A stretch of 64,000 nucleotides of DNA from Hyphomicrobiales bacterium (GTDB lineage Bacteria > Pseudomonadota > Alphaproteobacteria > Rhizobiales > Rhizobiaceae). Below are positions 52,543 through 60,856 of this stretch, in pieces. Under the pieces are notes generated by a model, which was not told the origin of the DNA, did no database searches, and saw only the letters and a list, made by a program, of their open reading frames with translations. The stretch covers positions 62,001 to 126,000 of the forward strand of contig UCIT01000060.1 of the NCBI GenBank assembly GCA_900472625.1, written 5' to 3'. The translations under genes were made by a program, and so were the position numbers. The first letter of the stretch is position 1. Every line of letters begins with the position of its first letter.

Positions 52543-53337
52543 ATGGGTGGTGCAATGATTGATGGTTTTGCGGAGCGCATCAGGAGCGGCAACAGCGGCG
52601 GGCTGATTTCCGCCTGGATCGGCATTCCGGATCCGCTCTTCGTCAACCATCTGGCCCAGGAGGCGTTCGACGCTGTTGTGCTCGACATGCAGCACGGCGT
52701 CTGGGACATGACGTCTGCCGCCAACGGCATCGGCCAAGGGCGTCTGGCTGGCAAACCGGTCGTCGTGCGCATTCCCGTCGGCGATTTTGCGATGGCGTCG
52801 CGGCTGCTCGATGCCGGCGCCTCAGGGATCATCGCACCGATGATCAACTCGGTGGCGGATGCCAGCGCGTTCGCCAATGCCACGAAGTATCCACCGCTCG
52901 GCGAGCGCAGCTGGGGTCCGACGCTGGCGATGAACCATACCGGCCTGCCGGCCGCGAGCTATCTGGCGACGGCCAATACCGAGACTGTGGCGATCGCCAT
53001 GATTGAAACCCGCGCCGCCCTTGATGCCGCCGACGATATTCTGGCGGTTGATGGTATTGACGGCATCTTCATCGGGCCATCGGATCTGTCGATTGCGCTT
53101 TCCAATGGCGCAAGGTTGGCTCCCGACACGCCCGAGATGGATGTGGTGCTGAAGCAGCTGATCGAGCGGTGCCGCGCACATGGCAAGTTCGCCTGCGTAT
53201 TCGGCAGCAACGGCGTGCGCGCCGGCGAACTCCTGAGGATGGGCTTCGATTTCGTTATCGCCGGTGCCGACACGCAGCAATTGCGGGCAGGCGCCGCCGG
53301 CGCCATCGCTGCCGCACGTAAAGTGCAGAGTGACTGA
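52543..53337 (+). CDS. HpcH/HpaI-family aldolase
   Basis: Class II metal-dependent aldolase of 264 residues, cleaving 2-keto-3-deoxy acids or related 4-hydroxy-2-keto acids to pyruvate. Motifs: LISAWIGIPDPLFVNHLAQE, FDAVVLDMQHGVWD with His, VVVRIPVGDF, AIAMIETRAALDAADDILAV with the metal-binding Glu and GIFIGPSDLSIALS with Asp. GAGGAG precedes the ATG. It ends one base before the stop of a convergent methyltransferase-like gene. Confidence 0.9.
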   Translation: MGGAMIDGFAERIRSGNSGGLISAWIGIPDPLFVNHLAQEAFDAVVLDMQHGVWDMTSAANGIGQGRLAGKPVVVRIPVGDFAMASRLLDAGASGIIAPMINSVADASAFANATKYPPLGERSWGPTLAMNHTGLPAASYLATANTETVAIAMIETRAALDAADDILAVDGIDGIFIGPSDLSIALSNGARLAPDTPEMDVVLKQLIERCRAHGKFACVFGSNGVRAGELLRMGFDFVIAGADTQQLRAGAAGAIAAARKVQSD

Positions 53338-53338
53338 T

Positions 53339-54010
53339 CTACTTCTGCGCCAGCCAGATGACGTGGCGAGCGCCACCACGTTTTCCGTTGGCGCGGAAGT
53401 TGACCGCCTCGACGGCAAAGCCGCTTTCGCGCACGCGGCGGGTGAAGTTGGCGTCAGGTCCTGATGACCAGACCGCCAGCACGCCACCCGCGCGCAATGC
53501 GTCGCGAGAAGCGCGCAACCCGTTCAGATCGTAGAGCGCATCGTTCGACTGTCGGGTGAGACCATCAGGACCATTGTCGACGTCGAGCAGGATCGCGTCG
53601 AATGCCGGGCGGCTTGCCCGGATGAGTGCGCTGACATCACCCTGATGGATGCTGACACGGGGATCATCGAGGCATCCCTTGAACACCTCGGCCATCGGAC
53701 CTTTTGCCCAGCTGATGACGGCTGGAACAAGCTCGGCAACGACGACGGTTGCGTCCTCGGGCAGGACCGCCAGCGCCGCGCGCAGCGTAAACCCCATGCC
53801 GAGGCCGCCGATCAAGATGCTCGGGCGCGGCCGGTTCTTCAGGCGTTCGTAGGATAGCGTTGCCAGCGCCTCTTCGGAGCCGCTCAACCGGCTGTTCATC
53901 AGCTCGTTCGAGCCGAGCATGATCGAAAACTCGCTACCGCGCTGCTTGAGGCGCAATTCTCCGTCTTCACCGGGAATCGGAGCGGAATCGAGCTGAATCC
54001 AGGGCAGCAT
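53339..54010 (-). CDS. spermidine synthase-like methyltransferase-fold protein
   Basis: Rossmann-fold protein of 223 residues. It has the aminopropyltransferase-like order: GSEFSIMLGSNELMNSRLSG, ILIGGLGMGFTLRAALAVLP (SAM loop, about 75-95), VVVAELVPAVISWAKGPM (acidic residue after the second strand), AFDAILLDVDNGPDGLTR and GGVLAVWSSGPDANFTRRV. The usual HPxE and GGGxG motifs are altered, so the reaction is uncertain. ATG 54010 (MLPWIQLD) is preferred; the frame runs to 54046. Convergent with the aldolase gene. Confidence 0.75.
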   Translation of the reverse strand: MLPWIQLDSAPIPGEDGELRLKQRGSEFSIMLGSNELMNSRLSGSEEALATLSYERLKNRPRPSILIGGLGMGFTLRAALAVLPEDATVVVAELVPAVISWAKGPMAEVFKGCLDDPRVSIHQGDVSALIRASRPAFDAILLDVDNGPDGLTRQSNDALYDLNGLRASRDALRAGGVLAVWSSGPDANFTRRVRESGFAVEAVNFRANGKRGGARHVIWLAQK

Positions 54011-54056
54011 GTCGTCGGGCCTCGCGTTGAGCGGCCCAACTAGCACAAAAGATCAG

Positions 54057-54086
54057 CGCCGCGAACCGCAAACACGGATCGCGGCG
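54057..54086 (-). terminator. rho-independent terminator of the small secreted protein gene
   Basis: CGCCGCGA (54079-54086 read leftwards) pairs with TCGCGGCG (54057-54064) around a 14-base loop, followed by CTGATCTTTTG. It lies 20-50 bases after the stop at 54106. Confidence 0.5.
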
Positions 54087-54105
54087 GGATCACGTCGGCC
54101 TGACA

Positions 54106-54387
54106 TCACTGCCTGTCGACACAGGCCATCGAGCGTTGATTGGCGGAATTACGCTGGTGTGCCGGGCACCGTGTCCACTGGATCGGTGCCGAAGTGGTTG
54201 TGCTGCCGGTTTCGAAGGAATCGAGCGGGATAGAAAGACCGCTGGATTGATCGTCCTGCGAAGACGTTCCCAGCGGCGGCGAACCATCGAAACGGCCGCT
54301 GCTGTCCATGCCGAGATTGGCCTGCGCAAATGCGCTGCCGGCCAGCCCGAGGATCAGGATCGAGGTAACTGCGAGAAGCCTGCGCAT
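54106..54387 (-). CDS. small secreted protein, unknown function
   Basis: Protein of 93 residues with a clear Sec signal peptide (MRRLLAVTSILILGLAGSAF then an AQA site near residue 22). The mature part is Ser/Gly/Asp-rich (MDSSGRFDGSPPLGTSSQDD) and ends in a Cys-containing tail (RCPAHQRNSANQRSMACVDR), two Cys that could form a disulfide. AGTTCCCC precedes the ATG with GGAG at -10. A longer frame to 54402 is possible. Related orphan proteins occur in rhizobia; no known function. Confidence 0.6.
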   Translation of the reverse strand: MRRLLAVTSILILGLAGSAFAQANLGMDSSGRFDGSPPLGTSSQDDQSSGLSIPLDSFETGSTTTSAPIQWTRCPAHQRNSANQRSMACVDRQ

Positions 54388-54423
54388 GGGGAACTCCTTC
54401 ACGTTGGAACACGTGAAGAAATA

Positions 54424-54454
54424 GCGCGCGAGCCGCTTTGTTCCAGCCGCGCGC
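54424..54454 (-). terminator. probable terminator after the ThuA-like gene
   Basis: GCGCGCG and CGCGCGC (54448-54454 and 54424-54430) pair around a loop of 17 bases and are followed by TATTTCTT on the minus strand, 20 bases after the ThuA-like stop. Confidence 0.45.
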
Positions 54455-54473
54455 CATCCTATTTCATTTGACC

Positions 54474-55115
54474 TCAGCGCGCCGCCCAGTTGGCACCGCG
54501 ACGGAAGATCGTGCGCATTTCAGGCACAGAAAATTCCTTCGCCTGGTGGCCGAGCGCGGAATAGAAAACCCGCCCCTTTCCATACTTTCGCTTCCACGCC
54601 ACCGGCATGACCACGCCGTCGATCCAGTAGGCGTGATCGCCAGTGAACGTGGTCGTCGCCAGCACCTCGTTGGAAGGATCGACGTGCATGTAGTATTGTT
54701 CGGACGTGTAAGGGAAATCCGCAATACCCTCCATCACCGGATCATCTGGTCTCGTGATGTTGACCTTATAGTCGATGATGTTTCCGGGATGCGCCACCCA
54801 CTGCCCGCCGACGATGAACTGGTATTCGACGCAGTCGCGGAAACTGTCGCCGGCGCCGCCGTGGTACCCCGCAAGGCCGACGCCGCCTTCGATCGCGGCC
54901 GCAAGGTTCTTGATCTCTTCCTTCTCGATCTTCGACATCGTCACGATCGGCACCACCAGCGACAGATCGTGCACCGAAGGATCGGCAAAAGCCTCCGTGG
55001 TATGCTCGACATAGACCTTGAAGCCGTCCTCCTCGAGAATATCCTTGACGATGGCAGCGCATTCCTGTGGTTCGTGGCCGCTCCATCCGCCCCAGACGAT
55101 CAGTGCTTCATGCAT
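54474..55115 (-). CDS. ThuA-domain protein (trehalose-utilisation-like)
   Basis: Class I glutamine amidotransferase-like fold of 213 residues, ThuA family. Pieces: ALIVWGGWSGHEPQECAAIV, GLAGYHGGAGDSFRDCVEYQ and FIVGGQWVAHPGNI, YIHVD-like VDPSNEVLATTTF, and MPVAWKRKYGKGRVFYSALG near the end. Start ATG 55115 after AAGGAGG. It follows a Gfo/Idh/MocA dehydrogenase by 18 bases; the same pair occurs in sugar operons, and ThuA proteins assist 3-keto-sugar turnover in rhizobia. Whether trehalose or another glycoside is the substrate here is unknown. Confidence 0.88.
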   Translation of the reverse strand: MHEALIVWGGWSGHEPQECAAIVKDILEEDGFKVYVEHTTEAFADPSVHDLSLVVPIVTMSKIEKEEIKNLAAAIEGGVGLAGYHGGAGDSFRDCVEYQFIVGGQWVAHPGNIIDYKVNITRPDDPVMEGIADFPYTSEQYYMHVDPSNEVLATTTFTGDHAYWIDGVVMPVAWKRKYGKGRVFYSALGHQAKEFSVPEMRTIFRRGANWAAR

Positions 55116-55133
55116 AAAACTTCCTCCTTATAA

Positions 55134-56234
55134 TTATCTGGCCAGCCGTCCATCGACCAGCGATTCCGACAGCGGCGCCGGCCGCTCGGTTTGAGTGGTG
55201 ATGGCGATCGTGCGGCCAGTCTCGGATGCGGTATGGAATGCTTCCATGACCTCCAGCACGTGCAGCGCAAGACTGCCGTTTGCGCGATGCGGCCGGTTCG
55301 AGCGGATGGCATGGGCGAGATCGGCCACGCCGATCGAACGGTAGTTTCCATCTGAATAGGGTGCGGTCAGCGGCTGCGTCTCGAAAGCACCGCCCTTTTT
55401 CAGCAGCTCGACCTCGCCACCGAAGTGGTTCGGATCGGGGACGATGAGCGTACCCTCGGTGCCGTAGACTTCGAGCGGCACATGCTTGTGGCCGGCCACA
55501 TCGAAGCTCATGCCGATCTGCACGACAGCGCCGTTGGCGAAGGCCATCAGACCGGACACGTGCGTCGGCACATGCACGGGGATGTGCTCGCCGTTGCGCG
55601 GTTCGCTGGTGATGACGCGTTCCTTGCGCGGCGTGACAGCAAAGCCCGCGACCTGCGCAACCGGCCCGAACAGATTGACGAGGTCGGTGATGTAGTAAGG
55701 CCCCATATCGAGCATGGGACCGCCGCCGACTTCATAATAGAACGCCGGGTTTGGATGCCACCGCTCGTGGCCGGGGCACATGAAGGTCGCAGTGCCGCCG
55801 ACCGGCTGGCCGATAACCCCCTGATCGATCAGCGCCCGTGCCGTCTGATGGCCACCTCCAAGGAAGGTATCAGGTGCCGCGCCGATACGCAGCCCCCTGG
55901 CCGCTGCGGCGTCAGCCAGTGTCTTCCCCTCGGTGAAATTGATACCCAACGGCTTTTCGGAATAGGTGTGCTTGCCGGCTTCCAGCGCCTGCAGGCCGAC
56001 GGCAACATGGGCCTTCGGGATTGTCAGATTGACGATGATCTCGATCGAGGGATCCGCAAACAGCGTGTCGATGCTTTTGGCGGGAACATTGAACTCGGCG
56101 GCCTTGGCTTCCGCAAGCTCGCGATTGAGATCGGCCACGCCCTTGATCTCAAGGATCGGAAACGATGCCATGGCCTTCAGATAGGCCCCTGAAATGTTGC
56201 CGCATCCAATGATGCCGATACCGACTTTATCCAT
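55134..56234 (-). CDS. Gfo/Idh/MocA family oxidoreductase
   Basis: NAD(P)-dependent dehydrogenase of 366 residues. Rossmann loop IGIIGCGNISGAYLKAMASF at the N terminus, EKP motif in HTYSEKPLGINFTEGKTLAD (about 90-105), and a C-terminal domain with GPYYITDLVNLFGPVAQVAG. Together with the ThuA-like gene downstream it may oxidise a glycoside to its 3-keto form or act on the product. A ROK regulator gene lies 32 bases upstream in the same direction. Confidence 0.9.
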   Translation of the reverse strand: MDKVGIGIIGCGNISGAYLKAMASFPILEIKGVADLNRELAEAKAAEFNVPAKSIDTLFADPSIEIIVNLTIPKAHVAVGLQALEAGKHTYSEKPLGINFTEGKTLADAAAARGLRIGAAPDTFLGGGHQTARALIDQGVIGQPVGGTATFMCPGHERWHPNPAFYYEVGGGPMLDMGPYYITDLVNLFGPVAQVAGFAVTPRKERVITSEPRNGEHIPVHVPTHVSGLMAFANGAVVQIGMSFDVAGHKHVPLEVYGTEGTLIVPDPNHFGGEVELLKKGGAFETQPLTAPYSDGNYRSIGVADLAHAIRSNRPHRANGSLALHVLEVMEAFHTASETGRTIAITTQTERPAPLSESLVDGRLAR

Positions 56235-56266
56235 GATATTCTCCCATAGACTTTATGCTTGATGGC

Positions 56267-57466
56267 CTAGAGCGCTGGTCCCGTGGTGTTCCAAGGCGAC
56301 TCGTAGAGTTCGTAGAGCGCGACCGCTGCCGCACCTTGCGCCCAGAAATAGTCGTTGGAGTTGTCGAAGACGAGTTCCGCGACACCTTTGAGCGACGGCG
56401 GGATGGCAAGCGCGTATGCGTTGCGCAGGCTGTCCAGAAACGGCTCCCCCAAAGCCAGACTGGAGCCGACCAGAATGACGCGTGGCGGTGCGAACAGGGT
56501 CACGATGTTGGCAACGGCCACGCCGACCGCCTCGCCGGCGCGGATCGCGGCGCCGATCAGCGCATTGTCCTCTGCCTGGATCAGCGCCTGCGCGTGGGTC
56601 ATGCCGCGCCCGAGCCGGATCGCTTCGGCAAAGCGGCCGCCCGCAGGTTGTTCTCCCAGGATTTCACTTTCGCCAGCTTGGCTGGACAGCCGCACGATAC
56701 CCTGCGGCCCCATGCCGAGCACAAGGTCGCCAAGATTGTGGCTGAGACCACCGGCGCCGCGAAAAAGCTGGTTGCCGTGCAGCACGCCGAGCCCCAGCGT
56801 CTGCTCCAGCGAAATCAATACCATGTCCTCGAGATCGCGCGCCTTGCCGAACCAGTGATGCGCCAGCGTGATGGCGTGCGCGTCGCTTTCGACGATCGTC
56901 GGCGTGTTCAGCCGTGAGGTCATTTCGCCGGCGAAATCGACATTCACGTCGCGAAAGATCGGGCTGCTACGGATATGGCCGGTGCGATGCTCGATGACGC
57001 CAGGCAGACTGAGGCAAACGGTATCGACATCTTCAAGCGACAGGCCCGCATCGACCACACAGCGCCGTACGCCATCCTCGACCAGATCGGCAATGACGCC
57101 GATCGGCTGGCGGTCGATACGGATCGGCAGCGCCAGTTTCGACAACACGTCACCGCGAAAGTCAGTCACAACGAACACCAGCCGGTTGGCGGCGATCTTG
57201 GCGCCAACGACCCGCGCCGCATCCGGATTGAGCTCCAGCATCACCCGCGGACGGCCGCGCGCAGTCTCGTTGCGAATGTCACCCTCATGCCGCGGCAAGA
57301 TGAGGCCGTCGTCGAGCAATGACGCGGTTATGGCCGAAACCGTTGTCGTCGATAGCTGTGTGCGCTCGCTGATCTCGACGCGGGCGATCGGCCCGTGGCG
57401 GCGGACCGTGTCCAGCACGTTCAAGCGATTGATCGCGCGCATCAATTCCGGATCTGCGGTCTTCAT
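56267..57466 (-). CDS. ROK-family transcriptional regulator
   Basis: Regulator of 399 residues: N-terminal winged helix (LMRAINRLNVLDTVRRHGPI then ARVEISERTQLSTTTVSAIT) and a C-terminal ROK domain (VSGAKIAANRLVFVVTDFRG-like VVGAKIAANRLVFVVTDFRG, VDTVCLSLPGVIEHRTGHIR, VLHGNQLFRGAGGLSHNLGD). The zinc-binding Cys cluster normally found after the GEIGH-like motif is absent (GDLVLGMGPQGIVRLSSQAG), so this is probably a pure sensor-repressor. ATG 57466 is chosen; the frame extends to 57619. Divergent from the sugar binding-protein gene and so likely to control both directions. Confidence 0.88.
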   Translation of the reverse strand: MKTADPELMRAINRLNVLDTVRRHGPIARVEISERTQLSTTTVSAITASLLDDGLILPRHEGDIRNETARGRPRVMLELNPDAARVVGAKIAANRLVFVVTDFRGDVLSKLALPIRIDRQPIGVIADLVEDGVRRCVVDAGLSLEDVDTVCLSLPGVIEHRTGHIRSSPIFRDVNVDFAGEMTSRLNTPTIVESDAHAITLAHHWFGKARDLEDMVLISLEQTLGLGVLHGNQLFRGAGGLSHNLGDLVLGMGPQGIVRLSSQAGESEILGEQPAGGRFAEAIRLGRGMTHAQALIQAEDNALIGAAIRAGEAVGVAVANIVTLFAPPRVILVGSSLALGEPFLDSLRNAYALAIPPSLKGVAELVFDNSNDYFWAQGAAAVALYELYESPWNTTGPAL

Positions 57467-57678
57467 GAAATCTCGGCGAAGCTCTTCTGAGACCTGTCGA
57501 AGCAGGCGATTATTTTGGACGGTATACGAATTAAATAGCGTGACATTCCCGGTGGCTGTCAAGGCATATCTATCAAATTCAGCATAGGCAGTTGACATTC
57601 CGACAAAGCTGCCGATCATTTAATCCGCATAAGGGATAAAATGGTAGAGGACGATTTTTCCCTTGAGGAGGAGAACCC
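57467..57678 (+). promoter_or_regulatory. divergent promoter region, ROK regulator / sugar ABC genes
   Basis: Spacer of 212 bases. On the plus strand TTGACA (57592-57597) and GATCAT (57614-57619) are 16 bases apart, a passable sigma-70 promoter for the binding protein gene. The 9-base direct repeat TGACATTCC occurs at 57541-57549 and 57593-57601, the second copy overlapping the -35, so it may be a regulator site. GAGGAGGAG lies just before the ATG at 57679. Confidence 0.4.
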
Positions 57679-58989
57679 ATGTTTGACAATCAAAGGGCGA
57701 AAGCCCTGCTTCACAGCCGTGCCTTCGCCCGTTCCGCCGCCACGGCGCTGGCGCTTCTGATTGCCGCCGGTAGTGCCGCGGCCGACACCACGATCAAGTG
57801 GATGCATCTCGAAATCGATCCGACTTACCTCGCCGTCTGGCAGAAGATCGCCAAGAACTACGAGGCCGAGCATCCCGGCGTGAAAGTCGAGATGCAGTTT
57901 CTCGAGAACGAGGCTTTCAAGGCAAAGCTGCCGACATTGCTGCAATCCAGCGACGCGCCCGACCTGTTCTACAGCTGGGGTGGCGGCGTGCTGAAGCAGC
58001 AGTTGGCCACGGGCGCGCTGATGGACCTGACCGAGGCGATGAATGCCAAGGACGGCGCCTGGCTGAAAACGTATAATCCTGCTTCGGTCAAAGGCCTGAG
58101 CTATGACGGCAAGATCGGCGCCGTGCCCTACAAGGTCGGCACCGTCTCGTTCTTCTACAACAAGGCGCTGTTCGCCAAGGCCGGCGTCGATGCATCCAGT
58201 ATCAAGACCTGGGACGATTACCTAGCCGCCGTGAAGAAGATCAAGGAGGCCGGCATCGTGCCGATCGCCGGCGGTGGCGGCGAAAAGTGGCCGATCCATT
58301 TCTACTGGAGTTACCTCGTCATGCGCGACGGCGGCCAGAAGGTCTTCGACGCCGCCAAGAACGGCCAAGGCGAAGGGTTCAAGGATCCCGCGATCATCAA
58401 GGCAGGCGAACAGCTCGCCGAACTCGGCAAGCTCGAACCGTTCCAGCCCGGCTATCTCGGCGCCACCTGGCCGCAGACGCTCGGTGTCTTCGGCGACGGC
58501 AAGGCAGCGATGATCCTCGCCTTTGAAAACACAGAGGCCAATCAACGCACCAATGCCGGCGACAAGAAGGGGCTGGCAGCTGACAACATCGGACGCTTCG
58601 CCTTTCCTGCGGTGACCGGCGGCGCAGGCGCGGCAACCGATACGCTGGGTGGCCTCAACGGTTGGGCGGTAACAAAGAAGGCGCCACCCGAGACGCTCGA
58701 CTTCCTCGCCTATCTGACCAACGCCGAAAACGAGCGCACTATGGCCAAGGCCGGCATGATCATTCCGGTCGCAATCGGCGCCGACGACGGCGTCACCAAC
58801 CCGCTGCTGCACGAATCCGCCGAACAGCTGGCGCATTCGACCTGGCACCAGAACTTCTTCGACCAAGATCTCGGTCCATCCGTGGGCCGCGTCGTCAACG
58901 ACGTGTCGGTAGCGATCGTTTCCGGCCAGATGAGCTCGGACGAAGGCGCGCAGCAGATCCAGGACGCTTTCGAGCAGGATCAGTTCTGA
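57679..58989 (+). CDS. sugar ABC transporter substrate-binding protein
   Basis: Periplasmic binding protein of 436 residues, CUT1 class. Signal peptide: basic start, hydrophobic AATALALLIAAGSAAA and cleavage near residue 36 (AAA-DTT). Mature part: TIKWMHLEIDPTYLAVWQKI, then FYSWGGGVLKQQLATGALMD and PYKVGTVSFFYNKALFAKAG. A strong ribosome site (GAGGAGGAG) precedes ATG. The first gene of a rightward operon with two permeases. Not closely similar in sequence to the binding protein at 12.2 kb, so the substrate differs. Confidence 0.94.
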   Translation: MFDNQRAKALLHSRAFARSAATALALLIAAGSAAADTTIKWMHLEIDPTYLAVWQKIAKNYEAEHPGVKVEMQFLENEAFKAKLPTLLQSSDAPDLFYSWGGGVLKQQLATGALMDLTEAMNAKDGAWLKTYNPASVKGLSYDGKIGAVPYKVGTVSFFYNKALFAKAGVDASSIKTWDDYLAAVKKIKEAGIVPIAGGGGEKWPIHFYWSYLVMRDGGQKVFDAAKNGQGEGFKDPAIIKAGEQLAELGKLEPFQPGYLGATWPQTLGVFGDGKAAMILAFENTEANQRTNAGDKKGLAADNIGRFAFPAVTGGAGAATDTLGGLNGWAVTKKAPPETLDFLAYLTNAENERTMAKAGMIIPVAIGADDGVTNPLLHESAEQLAHSTWHQNFFDQDLGPSVGRVVNDVSVAIVSGQMSSDEGAQQIQDAFEQDQF

Positions 58990-59056
58990 TCAGGACCATT
59001 GCGGCGCGGGGCAAGACCTCGCGCCGTCATTTCCGATACCGAGTGTGAGGTCATCC

Positions 59057-59998
59057 ATGGCCAATGTCAGCGCAACCACCGCCCTTCGACCAGTGCGCGT
59101 ACCCGCCACCGCGTCCGCCCGCCGCAAGCATCCCGCCGTTTCAGGCCGCCTGCCCGTGCTGCTGCTGTTCCTGCCGCCGGCGTTGCTGCTGTTTTCTATT
59201 TTCGTCATTCTGCCGATGGGCGAAGCTGCTTGGTACAGCCTCTACAAGTGGGACGGCTATGGATTGCCGACGCAATATGTCGGCATGCGCAATTTCGAGC
59301 TGCTGTTCAAGAACGGCGCCTTCCTAACGGCGCTCAAGAACAACGCGATGATCATGATCATCTCAATCATCATCCAGATTCCGCTCGCCATCTGGCTGGC
59401 GATGATGCTGGCGCACCGCATTGCCGGCGTCGTGCTTTTCCGGCTGATCTTCTTCCTGCCCTATGTGCTCGCCGATGTCGCCGCGGGCCTGATCTGGCGC
59501 TTCGTCTACGATGGCGACTACGGTCTGTTCGCCTCGATCGCCCATCTGCTGGGCGTCGAGACGCCGTATGTGCTGGCGGACAAGGATCTTGCCATGTACG
59601 CGGTGCTGGCGGTGATCGTCTGGAAGTATTTCGGCTTCCATATGATGTTGTTCATCGCCGGCCTGCAATCCCTCGACAAGAGCGTGCTCGAGGCCGCCGA
59701 GATCGACGGCGCCAGCGGCTGGCAGCGCTTCCGCTACATCACCCTGCCGCTTCTGGGTTCGACCGTGCGCCTGTCGGTATTCTTCGCCGTCGTCGGGTCG
59801 CTGCAGCTCTTCGACCTCATCATGCCGCTGACCGGCGGCGGACCGTTCAACGCAACGCAGACGATGGTCACCTTCCTGTTCAACTTCGGTGTCGCCCGCA
59901 TGCAGGTCGGCCTGGGGAGCGCCGTCGGTGTCGTGCTCTTCCTGATCTGCGTCACCCTCGCCTTCACCTACAAACGGGTATTCATGCGCCATGACTGA
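59057..59998 (+). CDS. sugar ABC transporter permease (MalF/UgpA type)
   Basis: Inner-membrane permease of 313 residues with a 30-residue basic N terminus and six helices. EAA motif near 215-235: LDKSVLEAAEIDGASGWQRF. ATG 59057 is chosen because GAGG is at 59047-59050; a GTG at 59045 begins the longer frame. Sixty-seven bases follow the binding-protein stop. It overlaps the next permease by 8 bases. Confidence 0.93.
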   Translation: MANVSATTALRPVRVPATASARRKHPAVSGRLPVLLLFLPPALLLFSIFVILPMGEAAWYSLYKWDGYGLPTQYVGMRNFELLFKNGAFLTALKNNAMIMIISIIIQIPLAIWLAMMLAHRIAGVVLFRLIFFLPYVLADVAAGLIWRFVYDGDYGLFASIAHLLGVETPYVLADKDLAMYAVLAVIVWKYFGFHMMLFIAGLQSLDKSVLEAAEIDGASGWQRFRYITLPLLGSTVRLSVFFAVVGSLQLFDLIMPLTGGGPFNATQTMVTFLFNFGVARMQVGLGSAVGVVLFLICVTLAFTYKRVFMRHD

Positions 59999-60839
59999 CG
60001 TTGTTTCATCCGAGCGGCTCACCGCCGGCACAAAGGCCTATCTCTATACCTCGCTGGTGCTGATCTCCGCGATCGTGCTGGTTCCACTTGTGACCACCGC
60101 GCTTGGTGGCTTCAAGGACCTGGCGGATCTGCGCACCAATCCATTTGGCCTGCCGCTCGAATGGCATGCCGAGAACTACACCGACATCCTGTTCGGCGAC
60201 CGCTACTGGCGGCAGATGGTGAATTCGCTGATCATCGCCGCGCTGACGGTTTTTCTGACTGTGTCTGTCTCGGCGATGGCGGCCTTCAGCTTCGCGCATG
60301 TCCGCTTCTTCGGCTCGGATTTCCTTCTCAACTACTTCCTGATTGGCCTGATGTTTCCTGCCGCAACCGCGATCCTGCCGTTGTTCATCCGGATCCGCGA
60401 TCTCGGACTTCTCAATACCTATTGGGGCGTGGTTCTGCCGCAGGTGGCCTTCGGACTCGGAATGAGCATTCTCCTGTTCCGGAATTACTTCCGCAACCTG
60501 CCGGAAGAATTGTTCCAGGCAGCCGTGGTCGACGGCTGCGGCTACATGCGCTTCTTCTGGCATATCTGCCTGCCGCTCTCGCGGCCCATCATCGCCACCG
60601 TCAGCATCATTTCCTTTGTCGGCAGCTGGAACAGCTACATCCTGCCGCTGATCATGCTGAACTCCGAGAAAATGTATCCCTGGCCGCTCGGGATCATGGT
60701 CTATCGCGGCGAATTCGGCACGGCCTGGCAGCTGGTGCTTGCGTTCATCACGTTGACCATCATGCCGACGGTCATCGTCTTCTTCCTGGCACAGAAACAC
60801 ATCATCGCCGGCCTGACCGCCGGTGCGGTCAAGTCGTGA
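59991..60839 (+). CDS. sugar ABC transporter permease (MalG/UgpE type)
   Basis: Partner permease of 282 residues with six helices and the EAA motif FQAAVVDGCGYMRFFWHICL near 170-190. It overlaps the upstream permease by 8 bases. No ATPase gene follows: the next gene, 17 bases on, is convergent. The importer must use an ATPase encoded elsewhere, for example the MalK/MsmK-type protein at 9.3-10.4 kb or a copy outside the window. Confidence 0.93.
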   Translation: MTDVVSSERLTAGTKAYLYTSLVLISAIVLVPLVTTALGGFKDLADLRTNPFGLPLEWHAENYTDILFGDRYWRQMVNSLIIAALTVFLTVSVSAMAAFSFAHVRFFGSDFLLNYFLIGLMFPAATAILPLFIRIRDLGLLNTYWGVVLPQVAFGLGMSILLFRNYFRNLPEELFQAAVVDGCGYMRFFWHICLPLSRPIIATVSIISFVGSWNSYILPLIMLNSEKMYPWPLGIMVYRGEFGTAWQLVLAFITLTIMPTVIVFFLAQKHIIAGLTAGAVKS

Positions 60840-60856
60840 TGTGAGGCTGCCAGGGC

